Shown one piece after another: positions 50,275-58,508 of a DNA stretch of 64,000 nt. The DNA comes from Belnapia mucosa. Its GTDB lineage: Bacteria; Pseudomonadota; Alphaproteobacteria; Acetobacterales; Acetobacteraceae. Position numbers and translations under genes: made by a program. The notes beneath the pieces are model-generated. The model did no database searches, was not told where the DNA came from, and worked only from the letters and a program-made list of their open reading frames with translations. The stretch is taken from contig NZ_JAEUXJ010000014.1 in assembly GCF_016775475.1 (NCBI RefSeq), forward strand, positions 1 through 64,000. Direction: 5' to 3'. Each line of letters opens with the position of its first letter. Position 1 is the first letter of the stretch.

Positions 50275-50567
50275 GCGCGGCCTTCCGGGCACGGATGCGG
50301 GGCTGGCGCTGGCCGGGTCTCCTCTCCCGCATCGTCGCGGCGGTGCTGGGCGGCTATGCGATCGGCGCCCTGGTGTCCGTCGCCTGCGCCGTGCTGCTGC
50401 CGCTGCCACGGTCGGAAGCGGTGGTGATCGGCATGATGCTGAGCTTCCTCGCCTATGCGGGCGTCGTGCTCTGGGTCTTCGCCGCCCGCACCGCATGGCG
50501 CGCCTGGGCCGGCCTGCTGGCGCCCGGCCTGCTGCTGGCGGCGAGTTGGGCGGGACGGCCGGTATGA
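50271..50567 (+). CDS. DUF3649 membrane protein (iron-uptake cassette)
   Basis: A 98-residue protein with three membrane helices (about 14-38, 43-65 and 70-90), starting at GTG 50271, which overlaps the receptor stop (GTGA). Sequence and place, directly between a TonB receptor and a PepSY protein, fit DUF3649, a small family found in iron-transport operons. It overlaps the next start by four bases (ATGA). Function unknown; probably forms a complex with the PepSY protein. Confidence 0.75.
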   Translation: MSAAFRARMRGWRWPGLLSRIVAAVLGGYAIGALVSVACAVLLPLPRSEAVVIGMMLSFLAYAGVVLWVFAARTAWRAWAGLLAPGLLLAASWAGRPV

Positions 50568-52111
50568 AACATGGCTTCCGGCAGTGCATGGCCTGGCTGC
50601 ACACCTGGGCGGGGCTGATCCCGGGCTGGATCCTCTTCGCCGTCTTCCTGACCGGCACCGCGGCCTATTACCGGGGCGAGATCTCCGCCTGGACGCGTCC
50701 CGATCTCCGCATGGAGGATAATGGCCCGGAGGCCGCCATGCTCGGCCTGCGCGAGTTGCAGCGGATCGCGCCCGATGCCACCGGCTGGCTCATCGGCCTG
50801 CCAACCTCGAGCGACCCGCTGCTGCGTCTCTACTGGCGCCCGCCCGGGGAGCGCCGTTTCCGCGACGGCATCCTGGACCCGGCCACCGGCCGGGTCGCGG
50901 AAGCGGGCCGGACCATGGGCGGGGAGTTCTTCTACCGCTTCCATTTCGAGCTGCACATGCCGCCGATCTGGGGGCGGTGGCTGGTCGGCCTCTGCGCCAT
51001 GTCGATGCTGGTGGCGATCATCAGCGGCATCATCACCCACCGCCGCATCTTCGCGGACTTCTTCACCTTCCGCCCCGGCAAGGCCGGCCATCGCTCCTGG
51101 CTGGATGCGCACAACCTGCTGGCCGTGCTGGCGCTGCCCTATCACCTGATGATCACCTATACCGGCCTGCTGACCTTGATGCTGATGTACATGCCCTGGG
51201 GCATGCAGCTCGCCTACAAGGGCGACCAGCAGGCCTTCATCGCCGAGGCGCTCTCCATTGCCCCGCCGCCGCGCCCCGCCCGGCAGGCCGCACCGCTGAC
51301 GGATCTCGCCCCGCTGGTGGCCGAGGCGCTGCGGCGCTGGCCGGAGACGGGCGTGCGGCGGATCGGCATCTCCTTCCCGGGCGATGCCAATGCCACCATC
51401 GTGCTCGGCCGGGGCGACCGGCATGAGCTGGCGATCAGGCGGCGCGAGCTGGTCTTCTCCGGCACCACGGGCGAGCTGCGGCTCGCCACCGGCAATGACG
51501 CGCCGGCGGTGCAGACCGTGGGCGTTGCCTATGGCCTGCATTTCGCCCGCTTCGAGCTGCCCTTCCTGCACGTCCTCTTCTTTCTCTCCGGCCTCGCCGG
51601 CACGGCCATGGTCGGCACCGGCCTGGTGATGTGGGTGGCGAAACGGGCGCCGAAGGCCACCGAGCGGCGGCACTTCGGCCTGCGCCTCGTGGAGACGCTC
51701 AACCTCGGCACCATCTTCGGCCTGCCCATCGCCATGCTGGGCTTCTTCTGGGCCAACCGGCTGCTGCCGGGGATGCTGGACCACCGGCCGGACTGGGAGA
51801 TCAGGATCTTCTTCGCGCTCTGGCTGGGCGCCTATCTGCACGCGGCGCTGCGCCCCGGACGGCGGGGCTGGGCGGAGCAGGCGGGCATCGCCGCGCTGCT
51901 CGGCCTGCTGCTGCCGGCCGTGAACGCCGCGACCACGCGGCATCATCTGGGCGTGGCCCTGCCGGCCGGGGATTGGCTGATGGCCGGGATGGATCTCGGC
52001 TTCCTGGGCTTCGGCCTCGCCTTCGCCCTGGCGGCGCGGAGGCTGTGGCAGGGGGCCGACAGGCCCGTGGCGACGAGGCAGGGCGGCCATCTGCGGGAAC
52101 GGGGCATCTGA
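50564..52111 (+). CDS. PepSY-associated TM protein (PiuB/FegB-type siderophore-iron reductase candidate)
   Basis: A 515-residue inner-membrane protein. The N-terminal helix (LHTWAGLIPGWILFAVFLTG), periplasmic PepSY regions, the motif FHFELHMPPIWGRWLVG with conserved His, WLDAHNLLAVLALPYHLMI, and further helices near 350-370 and 400-490 follow the PepSY_TM (COG3182) pattern. Conserved His residues could hold haem, and homologues take part in ferric-siderophore reduction. Translationally coupled on both sides (ATGA at 50564, TGATG at 52111). Confidence 0.88.
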   Translation: MKHGFRQCMAWLHTWAGLIPGWILFAVFLTGTAAYYRGEISAWTRPDLRMEDNGPEAAMLGLRELQRIAPDATGWLIGLPTSSDPLLRLYWRPPGERRFRDGILDPATGRVAEAGRTMGGEFFYRFHFELHMPPIWGRWLVGLCAMSMLVAIISGIITHRRIFADFFTFRPGKAGHRSWLDAHNLLAVLALPYHLMITYTGLLTLMLMYMPWGMQLAYKGDQQAFIAEALSIAPPPRPARQAAPLTDLAPLVAEALRRWPETGVRRIGISFPGDANATIVLGRGDRHELAIRRRELVFSGTTGELRLATGNDAPAVQTVGVAYGLHFARFELPFLHVLFFLSGLAGTAMVGTGLVMWVAKRAPKATERRHFGLRLVETLNLGTIFGLPIAMLGFFWANRLLPGMLDHRPDWEIRIFFALWLGAYLHAALRPGRRGWAEQAGIAALLGLLLPAVNAATTRHHLGVALPAGDWLMAGMDLGFLGFGLAFALAARRLWQGADRPVATRQGGHLRERGI

Positions 52112-52440
52112 TGGCGCCCCTTGCCTTCGGCCTGGCCTATGCGGGGTTCCTGGCCCTGGCGCTGGCCATGGACCGGCACCACCGCGACCTGCTGGGCGGG
52201 GTGCCAAGCCGGATGGGGCGGTTGCTGTTCCGCGGCGGCGGCTGGATGCTGCTCGGGCTGTCCATCGCGCCCTGCTGCGCCCTCTGGGGCCCCTCCTTCG
52301 GGGCTATCGCCTGGTGCGGCCTGCTGACCCTGGCGGCCTTCACCCTGGTGTCGCTGACAACCTACGCGCCGCGCGCGGCCCTGCTCGCGGCAGCGCTGTT
52401 GCCGGCGCTGGGCCTTGCCACCTGGTTCCGTCTTTCCTGA
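52111..52440 (+). CDS. DUF3325 membrane protein (iron-uptake cassette)
   Basis: A 109-residue protein with three membrane helices (about 4-20, 43-62 and 70-104) and the charged DRHHRDLLGG loop typical of DUF3325 proteins that accompany PepSY iron proteins. It starts on the last base of the PepSY stop and lies 13 bases before the DUF4198 gene. Its role within the cassette is unknown. Confidence 0.75.
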   Translation: MAPLAFGLAYAGFLALALAMDRHHRDLLGGVPSRMGRLLFRGGGWMLLGLSIAPCCALWGPSFGAIAWCGLLTLAAFTLVSLTTYAPRAALLAAALLPALGLATWFRLS

Positions 52441-52453
52441 GGAGTAAACCCCA

Positions 52454-53113
52454 ATGACCCGTTGGATGCCTGTCGTCGCCCTGCTGCTGGCCGCCGGTCC
52501 CACCACGGCCCATCAGATCTGGCTGGAACGGGATGGCCTGACGGCGCGTGCCTATTTCGGCGAGCCGGTGGAGAACCGACGCGAGCGGGCCGGCGGGTTG
52601 CTGGACCGCATCCCGGGCCCGCGCGCCTTCGCCGGAGACCCCGCCGCCTCCCTGCCCCTCACCCGCGCCGATGACCACTTCGGTGCGACGCTGACGCCCG
52701 GCACCGGCGATGTCCGGCTGGTGGAGGACGGCATCCCGCCCTTCGGACGCGAGGAGAAGACGAAGACGATCATGCTGGCGCGGGAGGGCCGCAGCGAGGC
52801 TCGCCACGGGCTGGACCTGGAACTGGTGCCGGTGACGTCGGGCGGAAATGAGTTCTCCGTCCTGCTGCGCGGCCAGCCCCTGCCGCGTGCGGAGGTGACG
52901 CTGGTGGCGCCACCGCGCTGGGAACGCCGGCTGCGCACCGATGCCGAAGGAAAGCTGCGGTTCGAGACACCCTGGGCCGGCCGCTATGTGGCGGAGGTCA
53001 TCCACACCGAGGCCTCGCCCGGGGGCAGCGGCGATGGGGCATGGCAACGGCTGCGCTATGTCTCTACCCTGTCCTTCACGGTCGAGAGCGGGATTGCCTG
53101 GACGGGGAAGTAG
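52454..53113 (+). CDS. DUF4198 periplasmic protein (NikK/CbiK-like metal-uptake accessory)
   Basis: A 219-residue secreted protein. The signal peptide (MTRWMPVVALLLAAGPTTA) releases a mature end beginning HQIWLERDG; an N-terminal His after processing is typical of this family, where it may bind metal. A beta-rich body and a C-terminal carboxypeptidase-regulatory-like part (LPRAEVTLVAPP, LRTDAEGKLRFETPWAGRY) follow. It is the last gene of the iron cassette and probably handles metal or siderophore in the periplasm. Confidence 0.8.
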   Translation: MTRWMPVVALLLAAGPTTAHQIWLERDGLTARAYFGEPVENRRERAGGLLDRIPGPRAFAGDPAASLPLTRADDHFGATLTPGTGDVRLVEDGIPPFGREEKTKTIMLAREGRSEARHGLDLELVPVTSGGNEFSVLLRGQPLPRAEVTLVAPPRWERRLRTDAEGKLRFETPWAGRYVAEVIHTEASPGGSGDGAWQRLRYVSTLSFTVESGIAWTGK

Positions 53114-53133
53114 GCCTGGCCCGCTGCGTCCGC

Positions 53134-54072
53134 CTAATAGCCCATCGCCTTGTCGACTTCCTGCAACAGACCGCCGCCGGCTTCGATGCTGCCGATATTC
53201 GCCACGATCTCGGTGACGAGCTGGCGGACCGTCGGCCGCCGCGCGACATGCGGCATGACGGTCACTTTCGGATGCAGCCAGAGCGGGCTGTCCGGCGGCA
53301 GGGGTTCGGGATAGAGCGCATCGAGCGCGGCGTGGGAGAGTTGGCCAGAATCGAGCGCGGCGACCAGGTCGGCATCGACGACATGCCTGCCGCGGCCGAG
53401 GTTGACGACCATCGCCCCCCGCGGCATCAGCGCGAAGGTGCGGGCGCAGAGGATGCCCTCGGTCTCGCGGGTCAGCGGCAACAGGCAGACCGCGATATCG
53501 GTCTGGCGCAGGAATGGCTCCAGCTGGTCCGAACCGTGGAAGATCGGGATCTCGGCCTCCGGCCTGGGGCTGCGCACCCAGGCCGAGACCGGGAAGCCAA
53601 GCGACGTCAGCACGAGGGCCGGCGCCCGCGCCATCAGCCCGAAGCCGAGAAAGCCGATGCGGCGCGCCTCGGGCCGCATGATGGGCCGGCGCAGCCATTC
53701 GCGCCTGGCCTGCGCCTGTTGGTAAAGCGGCATCTCGCGATGCAGGCGCAGCACATGCATGAGGACGTATTCCGTCATCATCGGATCGCCGCCTGAGGGC
53801 TCGATCTTGCCGAGCGGAACCTCGGGCATCTTCGGATGATGGACGAAGGACTCGACGCCGGCGGAGCGGCTGAACATCGCCTTGAGGTTCGGCAGCGGCG
53901 GGATCGCGTCGAAGTCGGGATGCATGAAGGCCAGGTAGGTGATCCCGGACGGATCGCCGATATCGGGGAAGATGCGGACTTCCAGCTCCGGCAGCAGCTC
54001 GGCCAGCGTATCGCGCCAGCCCTGCGCGCTGCCGACCTCGTCGATGTCCAATCCATAGATCAGCAGTGCCAT
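53134..54072 (-). CDS. Glyoxylate/hydroxypyruvate reductase A-like D-2-hydroxyacid dehydrogenase
   Basis: A 312-residue NAD(P)H-dependent dehydrogenase. The divergent N-terminal part (ALLIYGLDIDEVGSAQGW, FSRSAGVESFVHHPKMP) is like GhrA. The Rossmann part has RIGFLGFGLMARAPALVLTS, CLLPLTRETEGIL, VVNLGRGRHVVDADLV and the catalytic His in VMPHVARRPT. The canonical GxGxxG is altered to GFGLMA. It reduces glyoxylate or hydroxypyruvate in related enzymes. It converges with the iron operon. Confidence 0.85.
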   Translation of the reverse strand: MALLIYGLDIDEVGSAQGWRDTLAELLPELEVRIFPDIGDPSGITYLAFMHPDFDAIPPLPNLKAMFSRSAGVESFVHHPKMPEVPLGKIEPSGGDPMMTEYVLMHVLRLHREMPLYQQAQARREWLRRPIMRPEARRIGFLGFGLMARAPALVLTSLGFPVSAWVRSPRPEAEIPIFHGSDQLEPFLRQTDIAVCLLPLTRETEGILCARTFALMPRGAMVVNLGRGRHVVDADLVAALDSGQLSHAALDALYPEPLPPDSPLWLHPKVTVMPHVARRPTVRQLVTEIVANIGSIEAGGGLLQEVDKAMGY

Positions 54073-54189
54073 GGCAGCTTCCTCCCCATGCCCAGCTCGT
54101 CGAGCAACCGGCATGACCGATGACGATGCAGGTCCCGACAGGTTCACCGATTGTCAGGCCAGCCTCAAGCTCCTGCCCCGGCTGCCGCT

Positions 54190-54597
54190 TCACCGAGGCG
54201 GGGAGGCCGAGTGGATGGCTCGCCAGATCTTCTCCGGGGTCGCCGGCATATCGATGCTGGCGATGCGAAGGGGGCTCAGCGCGTCCAAGGACGGCGTTGA
54301 TGATGGCGAGCGGCAACCCGACCGAGCCGACCTCGGCACACCCCATGGCTCCGAAGGCATTCCGGGAGAGGGCGTCGGGCACATCACGACCGCATAGGAC
54401 GGCAGGTCGCCGGCCCGCGGCAGTCCGTAATCCTGCAAGGAGGCGGCAAGCGGCTGCCCGGCCTCGTCATAGGGCAGCCCTTTCAGCAGGGCCTGGCCCG
54501 CGCCCTGGGCGAGCCCGCCATGAATCTGGCCGTCCACGATCAGGGGATTGATGACGTTCCCGACATCATCCGCCGCCGTGACCGCGACGAGCTCTGG
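54190..54597 (-). pseudogene. C-terminal remnant of a CoxL-type molybdenum hydroxylase subunit
   Basis: The minus strand reads AVTAADDVGNVINPLIVDGQ, IHGGLAQGAGQALLKG and GLPRAGDLPSYAVVMCPTPS. The frame then shifts to RNAFGAMGCAEVGSVGLPLA IINAVL, and shifts back to DALSPLRIASIDMPATPEKI WRAI. This is the last quarter of a molybdopterin-binding subunit, broken by two compensating frameshifts and cut at its 5' end near 54597, where ABC-ATPase sequence begins. It is a third, dead copy of this family in the window. Confidence 0.8.
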
Positions 54598-54862
54598 GCG
54601 ACGACCGAGAGGTCGTGCGAGATGGACAGGATGGCCACGCCCAGCTCATCCCGCAGATCGGATAGCAGGTTCACGATGGAGGCCTGGACCGAAACGTCGA
54701 GGGCCGAGACAGCCTCGTCGCAGAGCAGGACGCTCGGGCGGGTGGCGAGGGCGCGGGCGATGCCGACGCGCTGGCGCTCGCCGCCGCTGAGCTGGTGCGG
54801 ATAGCGGCCCGCATAGGCGGCGGCAGGCGGACGAGCTCCAGCAGCTGCGCCACCCGGGGAGA
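54598..54862 (-). pseudogene. Fragment of a DppF/OppF-type ABC ATPase
   Basis: Minus-strand translation gives RVAQLLELVRLP, a frameshift, then YPHQLSGGERQRVGIARALA, LLCDEAVSALDVSVQASIVN and LRDELGVAILSISHDLSVV. These are the ABC signature, Walker B and switch His of a peptide-transporter ATPase. It is joined at 54597 to the molybdenum hydroxylase remnant and at about 54862 to another ATPase fragment. The Walker A half is missing, so the fragment is not functional. Confidence 0.8.
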
Positions 54863-55070
54863 ATCTGCGCCTCGATCGTGACGTCCAGCGCCGTGGTCGG
54901 CTCGTCGAGCACGAGCAATTCGGGGTCGCAGGCCAGGGCGGTGGCGATCATCGCGCGCTGCCGCATGCCACCCGAGAGCTGGTGCGGGTAGGAGGCGGCG
55001 ACCTCCATCGCACGTCCGATGCCGACGCTGTCCAGCAAGCGTGCCGCCTCGGCCATGGCGGCGGAGTGTC
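54863..55070 (-). pseudogene. Fragment of a DppD/OppD-type ABC ATPase
   Basis: The minus strand reads AARLLDSVGIGRAMEVAASY, PHQLSGGMRQRAMIATALAC and PELLVLDEPTTALDVTIEAQ before running into the neighbouring fragment. SGGMRQRxMIA..LLVLDEPTTALDVT is specific to the D subunit of oligopeptide importers. Both ends are lost. Together with the F-type fragment it looks like a D-F gene pair collapsed by recombination between their similar sequences. Confidence 0.8.
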
Positions 55071-55082
55071 AGCGCTCGCGGC

Positions 55083-55835
55083 TCATGTCAGGAAGGCCCC
55101 GCCATTCACATGGATGGTCTGGCCGGTGACGTAGCCGCCCTCGGGGCCCACCAGCATCCGGACAATGGCGGCCACTTCCTCCACCGACCCCTTCCGCCCG
55201 AGCGGCACGCCGCTCTCGCCCAGCGTGGCGGGCATCGCGCCGGCCGATGCGCCGCGAAGCGTGTCGATCGGGCCCGGCGCAACGCAGTTGCACCGGATGT
55301 TGTGCGGCGCCAGTTCCACGGCAAGCGCGCGCATCAGCCCTTCCAACCCGGCCTTCGAGGCGGAGACATGGGCGCGGTTCGGCGTGCCGAGATGGGTCGA
55401 GATGCCGGACAGGCCCACCAGCGCGCCACCGCCACGGCGGATCATCCGCGGCACCACCGCCCGCGCCAGGATGAAGGCGCCATCGAGCGCGACCGCCATG
55501 ATCTCCCGCCATTCCTCCAGGGTCATGGAGAGGAAAGGCGTCTGGCGCCGCAGGCCCGCATTGCTGATGGCGATGTCGATGCCGCCGAACGCCGCTTCCG
55601 CAGCCTCCAGCATCCCTGCCACCGCCTGCGGGTCGGAGATATCGGCGATGCAGGACAGCGCCTTCCCGCCCATGGCGGTGATCTCGCCCGCCACCGCCTC
55701 GACCGCCGCCCGATCGGTGCGGCCGTTGACCACCACCATCGCCCCGTCGCCTGCCAGGCGCAGCGCAATGGCGCGCCCGATATTCCGCCCCGCCCCCGTC
55801 ACCAGCGCGACCTTGCCCTCGAGGCTTCCCGTCAT
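55083..55835 (-). CDS. SDR-family oxidoreductase lacking the catalytic tyrosine
   Basis: A 250-residue SDR with a normal cofactor motif (VTGAGRNIGRAIA), SNAG, and the Ser region (GLSGISTHLG). The YxxxK motif reads VSASK inside RAHVSASKAGLEGL, so the tyrosine is replaced by Val and preceded by His. This variant occurs in a recognisable subgroup of SDRs, so the gene need not be dead. The C-terminus (YVTGQTIHVNGGAFLT) is complete. ATG 55835 follows a GGGGGAG site. Confidence 0.85.
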   Translation of the reverse strand: MTGSLEGKVALVTGAGRNIGRAIALRLAGDGAMVVVNGRTDRAAVEAVAGEITAMGGKALSCIADISDPQAVAGMLEAAEAAFGGIDIAISNAGLRRQTPFLSMTLEEWREIMAVALDGAFILARAVVPRMIRRGGGALVGLSGISTHLGTPNRAHVSASKAGLEGLMRALAVELAPHNIRCNCVAPGPIDTLRGASAGAMPATLGESGVPLGRKGSVEEVAAIVRMLVGPEGGYVTGQTIHVNGGAFLT

Positions 55836-55889
55836 CTCAGCTCCCCCGCCCTGTCCCGCCGCGCCGTGCGGATGATGCCCGCTGTGCCG

Positions 55890-56158
55890 TCCAGACTGCC
55901 GCGACTTTCGGCGAAGGCAGGCGGGGCTGGCAATGGCTCCCCCCTGCGGCTGGAGCCGCACGACCACGCTGCTCCCCGGCCTCGATCTCTGGAATCCGAC
56001 CTCGCATCCCGGGCTCCGCGGCGGCAGCCTCCAGGCCGGGCCGACGAGCGAGGCGCTGGAAACGCTCCGCACGCCGTGGGTCACGGCCTATCGGCGCAAT
56101 CCGACGGGGATGCTGACCGGCATGCCGCTCTTCTCCACCCGGAAAAAGCGCTAGGATC
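55890..56158 (+). pseudogene. C-terminal remnant of a family 5 peptide-binding protein
   Basis: An open plus-strand frame ends LLPGLDLWNPTSHPG, EALETLRTPW, VTAYRRNPTGMLTGMPLFST and a basic end. This parallels the end of SBP_bac_5 proteins: the intact one in this window ends VTSAFRRNVQGMLDAPFIAY. The usual ~40 residues between the LRT and VTAYRRN segments are missing, so there is an internal deletion, and no N-terminal part exists. With the two ATPase fragments nearby it suggests a lost peptide ABC transporter. It stops six bases before the FAD oxidoreductase gene. Confidence 0.55.
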
Positions 56159-56164
56159 GGTCCG

Positions 56165-57442
56165 ATGAAGCCCCTGCCGCCCAGCCTCTACGCCGCGACC
56201 GCCCGCCCGGCGCCGCCGACCCCACCGCTCGATGGCGACCGACAGGCCGATGTCGTGGTGGTGGGCGCCGGCTTCACCGGGCTCTCGACCGCGCTGCACC
56301 TGGCGGAGCGCGGCGCCGATGTGGTGGTGCTGGAGGCGAACGAGCCCGGCTGGGGTGCCTCCGGGCGCAATGGCGGACAGGTCAATCCCGGGCTCAAGCC
56401 CGACCCGGACGAGGTCGAGGCGGCGTTCGGGCCGGAGCTCGGCGGGCGCATGGTGCGCTTCGCCTGGGGCGCGCCGGAGACGACCTTCGCCCTGATCCGC
56501 CGCTGGCAGATCGCCTGCGACGCGCGCCAGGGCGGCACGCTGCGCGCCGCCTACCAGCCCGCCCATGCCGCTGCCGTGCGCCGCTCCGCCGAGCAGGGGA
56601 TGCGCCGCGGTCTGCCGGTGACGCTGCTGGAACGCGATGCAGCCCGCGAGGCAACGGGCGCCGACCGCTACCTCGCGGTGATGCGCGATGCGAGCGGCGG
56701 CGACCTGCAACCCCTGGACTATGCCCGCGGCCTGGCGCGCGCAGCCCTGCAGGCCGGCGCCGCGGTGCATGGCGGCACGCCCGTCACCGTGCTGACCCGC
56801 GCCGAGGGGCGCTGGCGCGTGGCCACGCCGACCGGGACGGTCACGGCCGAGACGGTGATCCTCGGCACCAATGGCTATACCGGCGACCTCTGGCCGGGCC
56901 TCCGCCGCAGCGTCGTCCCCGTCTTCAGCTCCATCGCCGCGACGGCGCCGCTGCCGGAGGCGGTGGTGCGCGGCATCATGCCGATGCGGGCCTCGCTCTA
57001 TGAAAGCGGGCATATCACCGTCTATCTGCGCGTGGACCAGCACAACCGCCTGCTGATCGGCGGCCGCGGGCCGCAGCGCCCGATCGCCGATCCCTCCCCC
57101 ATCGCCTATCTCATCCGCTATGCGGAACGCCTCTGGCCCGCGCTCCGGGGGGCCGAGTGGACGCATGGCTGGAACGGCCAGCTGGCGATGACGCCGGACC
57201 ATTATCCGCATATCCACCAGCCGGCGCCGGGGCTGCTCTGCTGCCTTGGCTATAACGGCCGCGGCGTCGCGCTCTCGACCGCAATGGGCGGCGAGGTCGC
57301 CCGGCTGGCGACCGGCACGCCGGCCGAGGAGATCGCCATGCCGGTGACGCCGATCCGGCCGATGCCCTTCCACGGCTTCTGGCGGGTGGGGGTCGCGGCC
57401 AAGGTCCTGGAGGGTCGCCTCCGGGATCGGCTGGGGCTTTAG
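56165..57442 (+). CDS. FAD-dependent oxidoreductase (DAO family, PuuB/gamma-glutamylputrescine-oxidase-like)
   Basis: A 425-residue flavoenzyme. The FAD-binding Rossmann motif is VVVVGAGFTGLSTALHLAER, then VVVLEANEPGWGASGRNGGQ with the ASGRNGG stretch typical of PuuB/OrdL oxidases. GTNGYTGDLWPGLRRSVVPV and the C-terminal NGRGVALSTAMGGEVARL complete the second FAD contact. Members oxidise secondary or N-substituted amines. Flanking remnants show the region has been rearranged; no polyamine genes adjoin it. Confidence 0.88.
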   Translation: MKPLPPSLYAATARPAPPTPPLDGDRQADVVVVGAGFTGLSTALHLAERGADVVVLEANEPGWGASGRNGGQVNPGLKPDPDEVEAAFGPELGGRMVRFAWGAPETTFALIRRWQIACDARQGGTLRAAYQPAHAAAVRRSAEQGMRRGLPVTLLERDAAREATGADRYLAVMRDASGGDLQPLDYARGLARAALQAGAAVHGGTPVTVLTRAEGRWRVATPTGTVTAETVILGTNGYTGDLWPGLRRSVVPVFSSIAATAPLPEAVVRGIMPMRASLYESGHITVYLRVDQHNRLLIGGRGPQRPIADPSPIAYLIRYAERLWPALRGAEWTHGWNGQLAMTPDHYPHIHQPAPGLLCCLGYNGRGVALSTAMGGEVARLATGTPAEEIAMPVTPIRPMPFHGFWRVGVAAKVLEGRLRDRLGL

Positions 57443-57466
57443 ACCAGGGTTTGAAGAGATTGCGCC

Positions 57467-57523
57467 GCCTGGAGCCCCAGGCACCGACCGCACAAGCGGA
57501 GAGCGCGTTCGCCGGGAGCGAAC
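57467..57523. terminator. Two hairpins between converging genes
   Basis: GCCTGG/CCAGGC with an AGCC loop (57467-57482) and GTTCGC/GCGAAC with a CGGGA loop (57507-57523) lie in the 100-base gap between the stop of the FAD oxidoreductase and the stop of the converging TetR gene. Neither has a T-run. Together they could end transcription from both sides. Confidence 0.45.
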
Positions 57524-57542
57524 ACTCCCTGGGCTACCCGCG

Positions 57543-58265
57543 TCACGCGGATCTCTTGCTGTGGCCCCTCACTGCGCGAGGCGATACCACCCCCCCTTCC
57601 GGTGCGCGGCCGTCCGGCCGCTCCACGGCGATGACCTTCTCCGCCAGCTCGATCCAGGCATCGAGGACGGCCTCGTTCACCGCGTCACTGCGGTTGAAGC
57701 TGGCGTGGATGGCCATGCCGCGGAGGAGGCAGAGCGTCATGTACTGGAACTGCTCCTCCTTCCGCACATCGGGAAACCGCAGCAGCGCGCGCCAGCGAAG
57801 GTTCCGCTGGCTGGCGGGCGAGTCGAGCGCCTGGCGCAACCTCTCGCCGAGTTCCTTGTCCACGCGTGCGGCCAGCATCAGCTCCAGCGCGGCGATATAG
57901 CTTGGCTTGCTGAAGATCTCCCGCCAGACGAAGCGGAGATAGGCCTCGAAGGGCAGCTCGCCCAGATCCCGTCCGCCGAAGGCCAGCTGGCGCGCCGCGT
58001 CCCAGCTCTGGAGCAGGTGCTCGAAGGCGCCTACCAGCATATCCGCCTTGGTGGCGAAGTGGTGCGTCTGCGCCCCGCGCGAGACGCCCGCGCGCGCCGC
58101 GATCATGGTGGTCGTGAGGGATTCGTAGCCCACCTCGCAGAGTGCATCGAGAGCGGCCTGGCAGAGGCGCTGGCGCATATCCGCCGACCGTTGCGCCTGT
58201 CGCCTGGGATTGGGCCTCGGCGCCGACGGGGCCGCCCCTTCCCTGCTCACCATGTCTGCCGGCAT
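57543..58265 (-). CDS. TetR-family transcriptional regulator
   Basis: A 240-residue repressor-type protein. After an unstructured basic start (about 1-30), the DNA-binding domain covers about 31-80 with the helix-turn-helix in TTTMIAARAGVSRGAQTHHF ATKADML. The ligand domain is helical and not recognisable as to effector. ATG 58265 follows GAGGGG; another ATG is 12 bases inside. It is divergent from the M24/GAF/Bug operon, and a palindrome in the shared gap is its likely operator. Confidence 0.9.
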   Translation of the reverse strand: MPADMVSREGAAPSAPRPNPRRQAQRSADMRQRLCQAALDALCEVGYESLTTTMIAARAGVSRGAQTHHFATKADMLVGAFEHLLQSWDAARQLAFGGRDLGELPFEAYLRFVWREIFSKPSYIAALELMLAARVDKELGERLRQALDSPASQRNLRWRALLRFPDVRKEEQFQYMTLCLLRGMAIHASFNRSDAVNEAVLDAWIELAEKVIAVERPDGRAPEGGVVSPRAVRGHSKRSA

Positions 58266-58338
58266 CAGCGGCCCCTCCCCTGGCCTGGCGGAAACGCCCC
58301 GATCCGATCGCCTGCCATCGGGCTTGCCCTTAATTTAC

Positions 58339-58356
58339 AAACAGTCTAGTCTGTTT
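58339..58356. promoter_or_regulatory. Candidate TetR operator
   Basis: AAACAG (58339-58344) and CTGTTT (58351-58356) flank TCTAGT, whose CTAG core is itself symmetrical. The 18-base element is palindromic apart from one T/T pair. It lies in an AT-rich patch of the 243-base gap between the TetR gene and the divergent operon, a typical size and place for a TetR-family site controlling both sides. Confidence 0.65.
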
Positions 58357-58508
58357 TTTAACGAGACGCCATAGGTCTTTGCGTCGCGCCCGGGCCCGCC
58401 ATTCGGAAGGGTTTCGAACGCGGCAGCGCGATCCGGGGCGGCTTCATCCAGCGCCGCGGGCTGCGCCTCGGCTGACCAGAACGGACCACGAGGAAGGAGA
58501 ACGCAACC

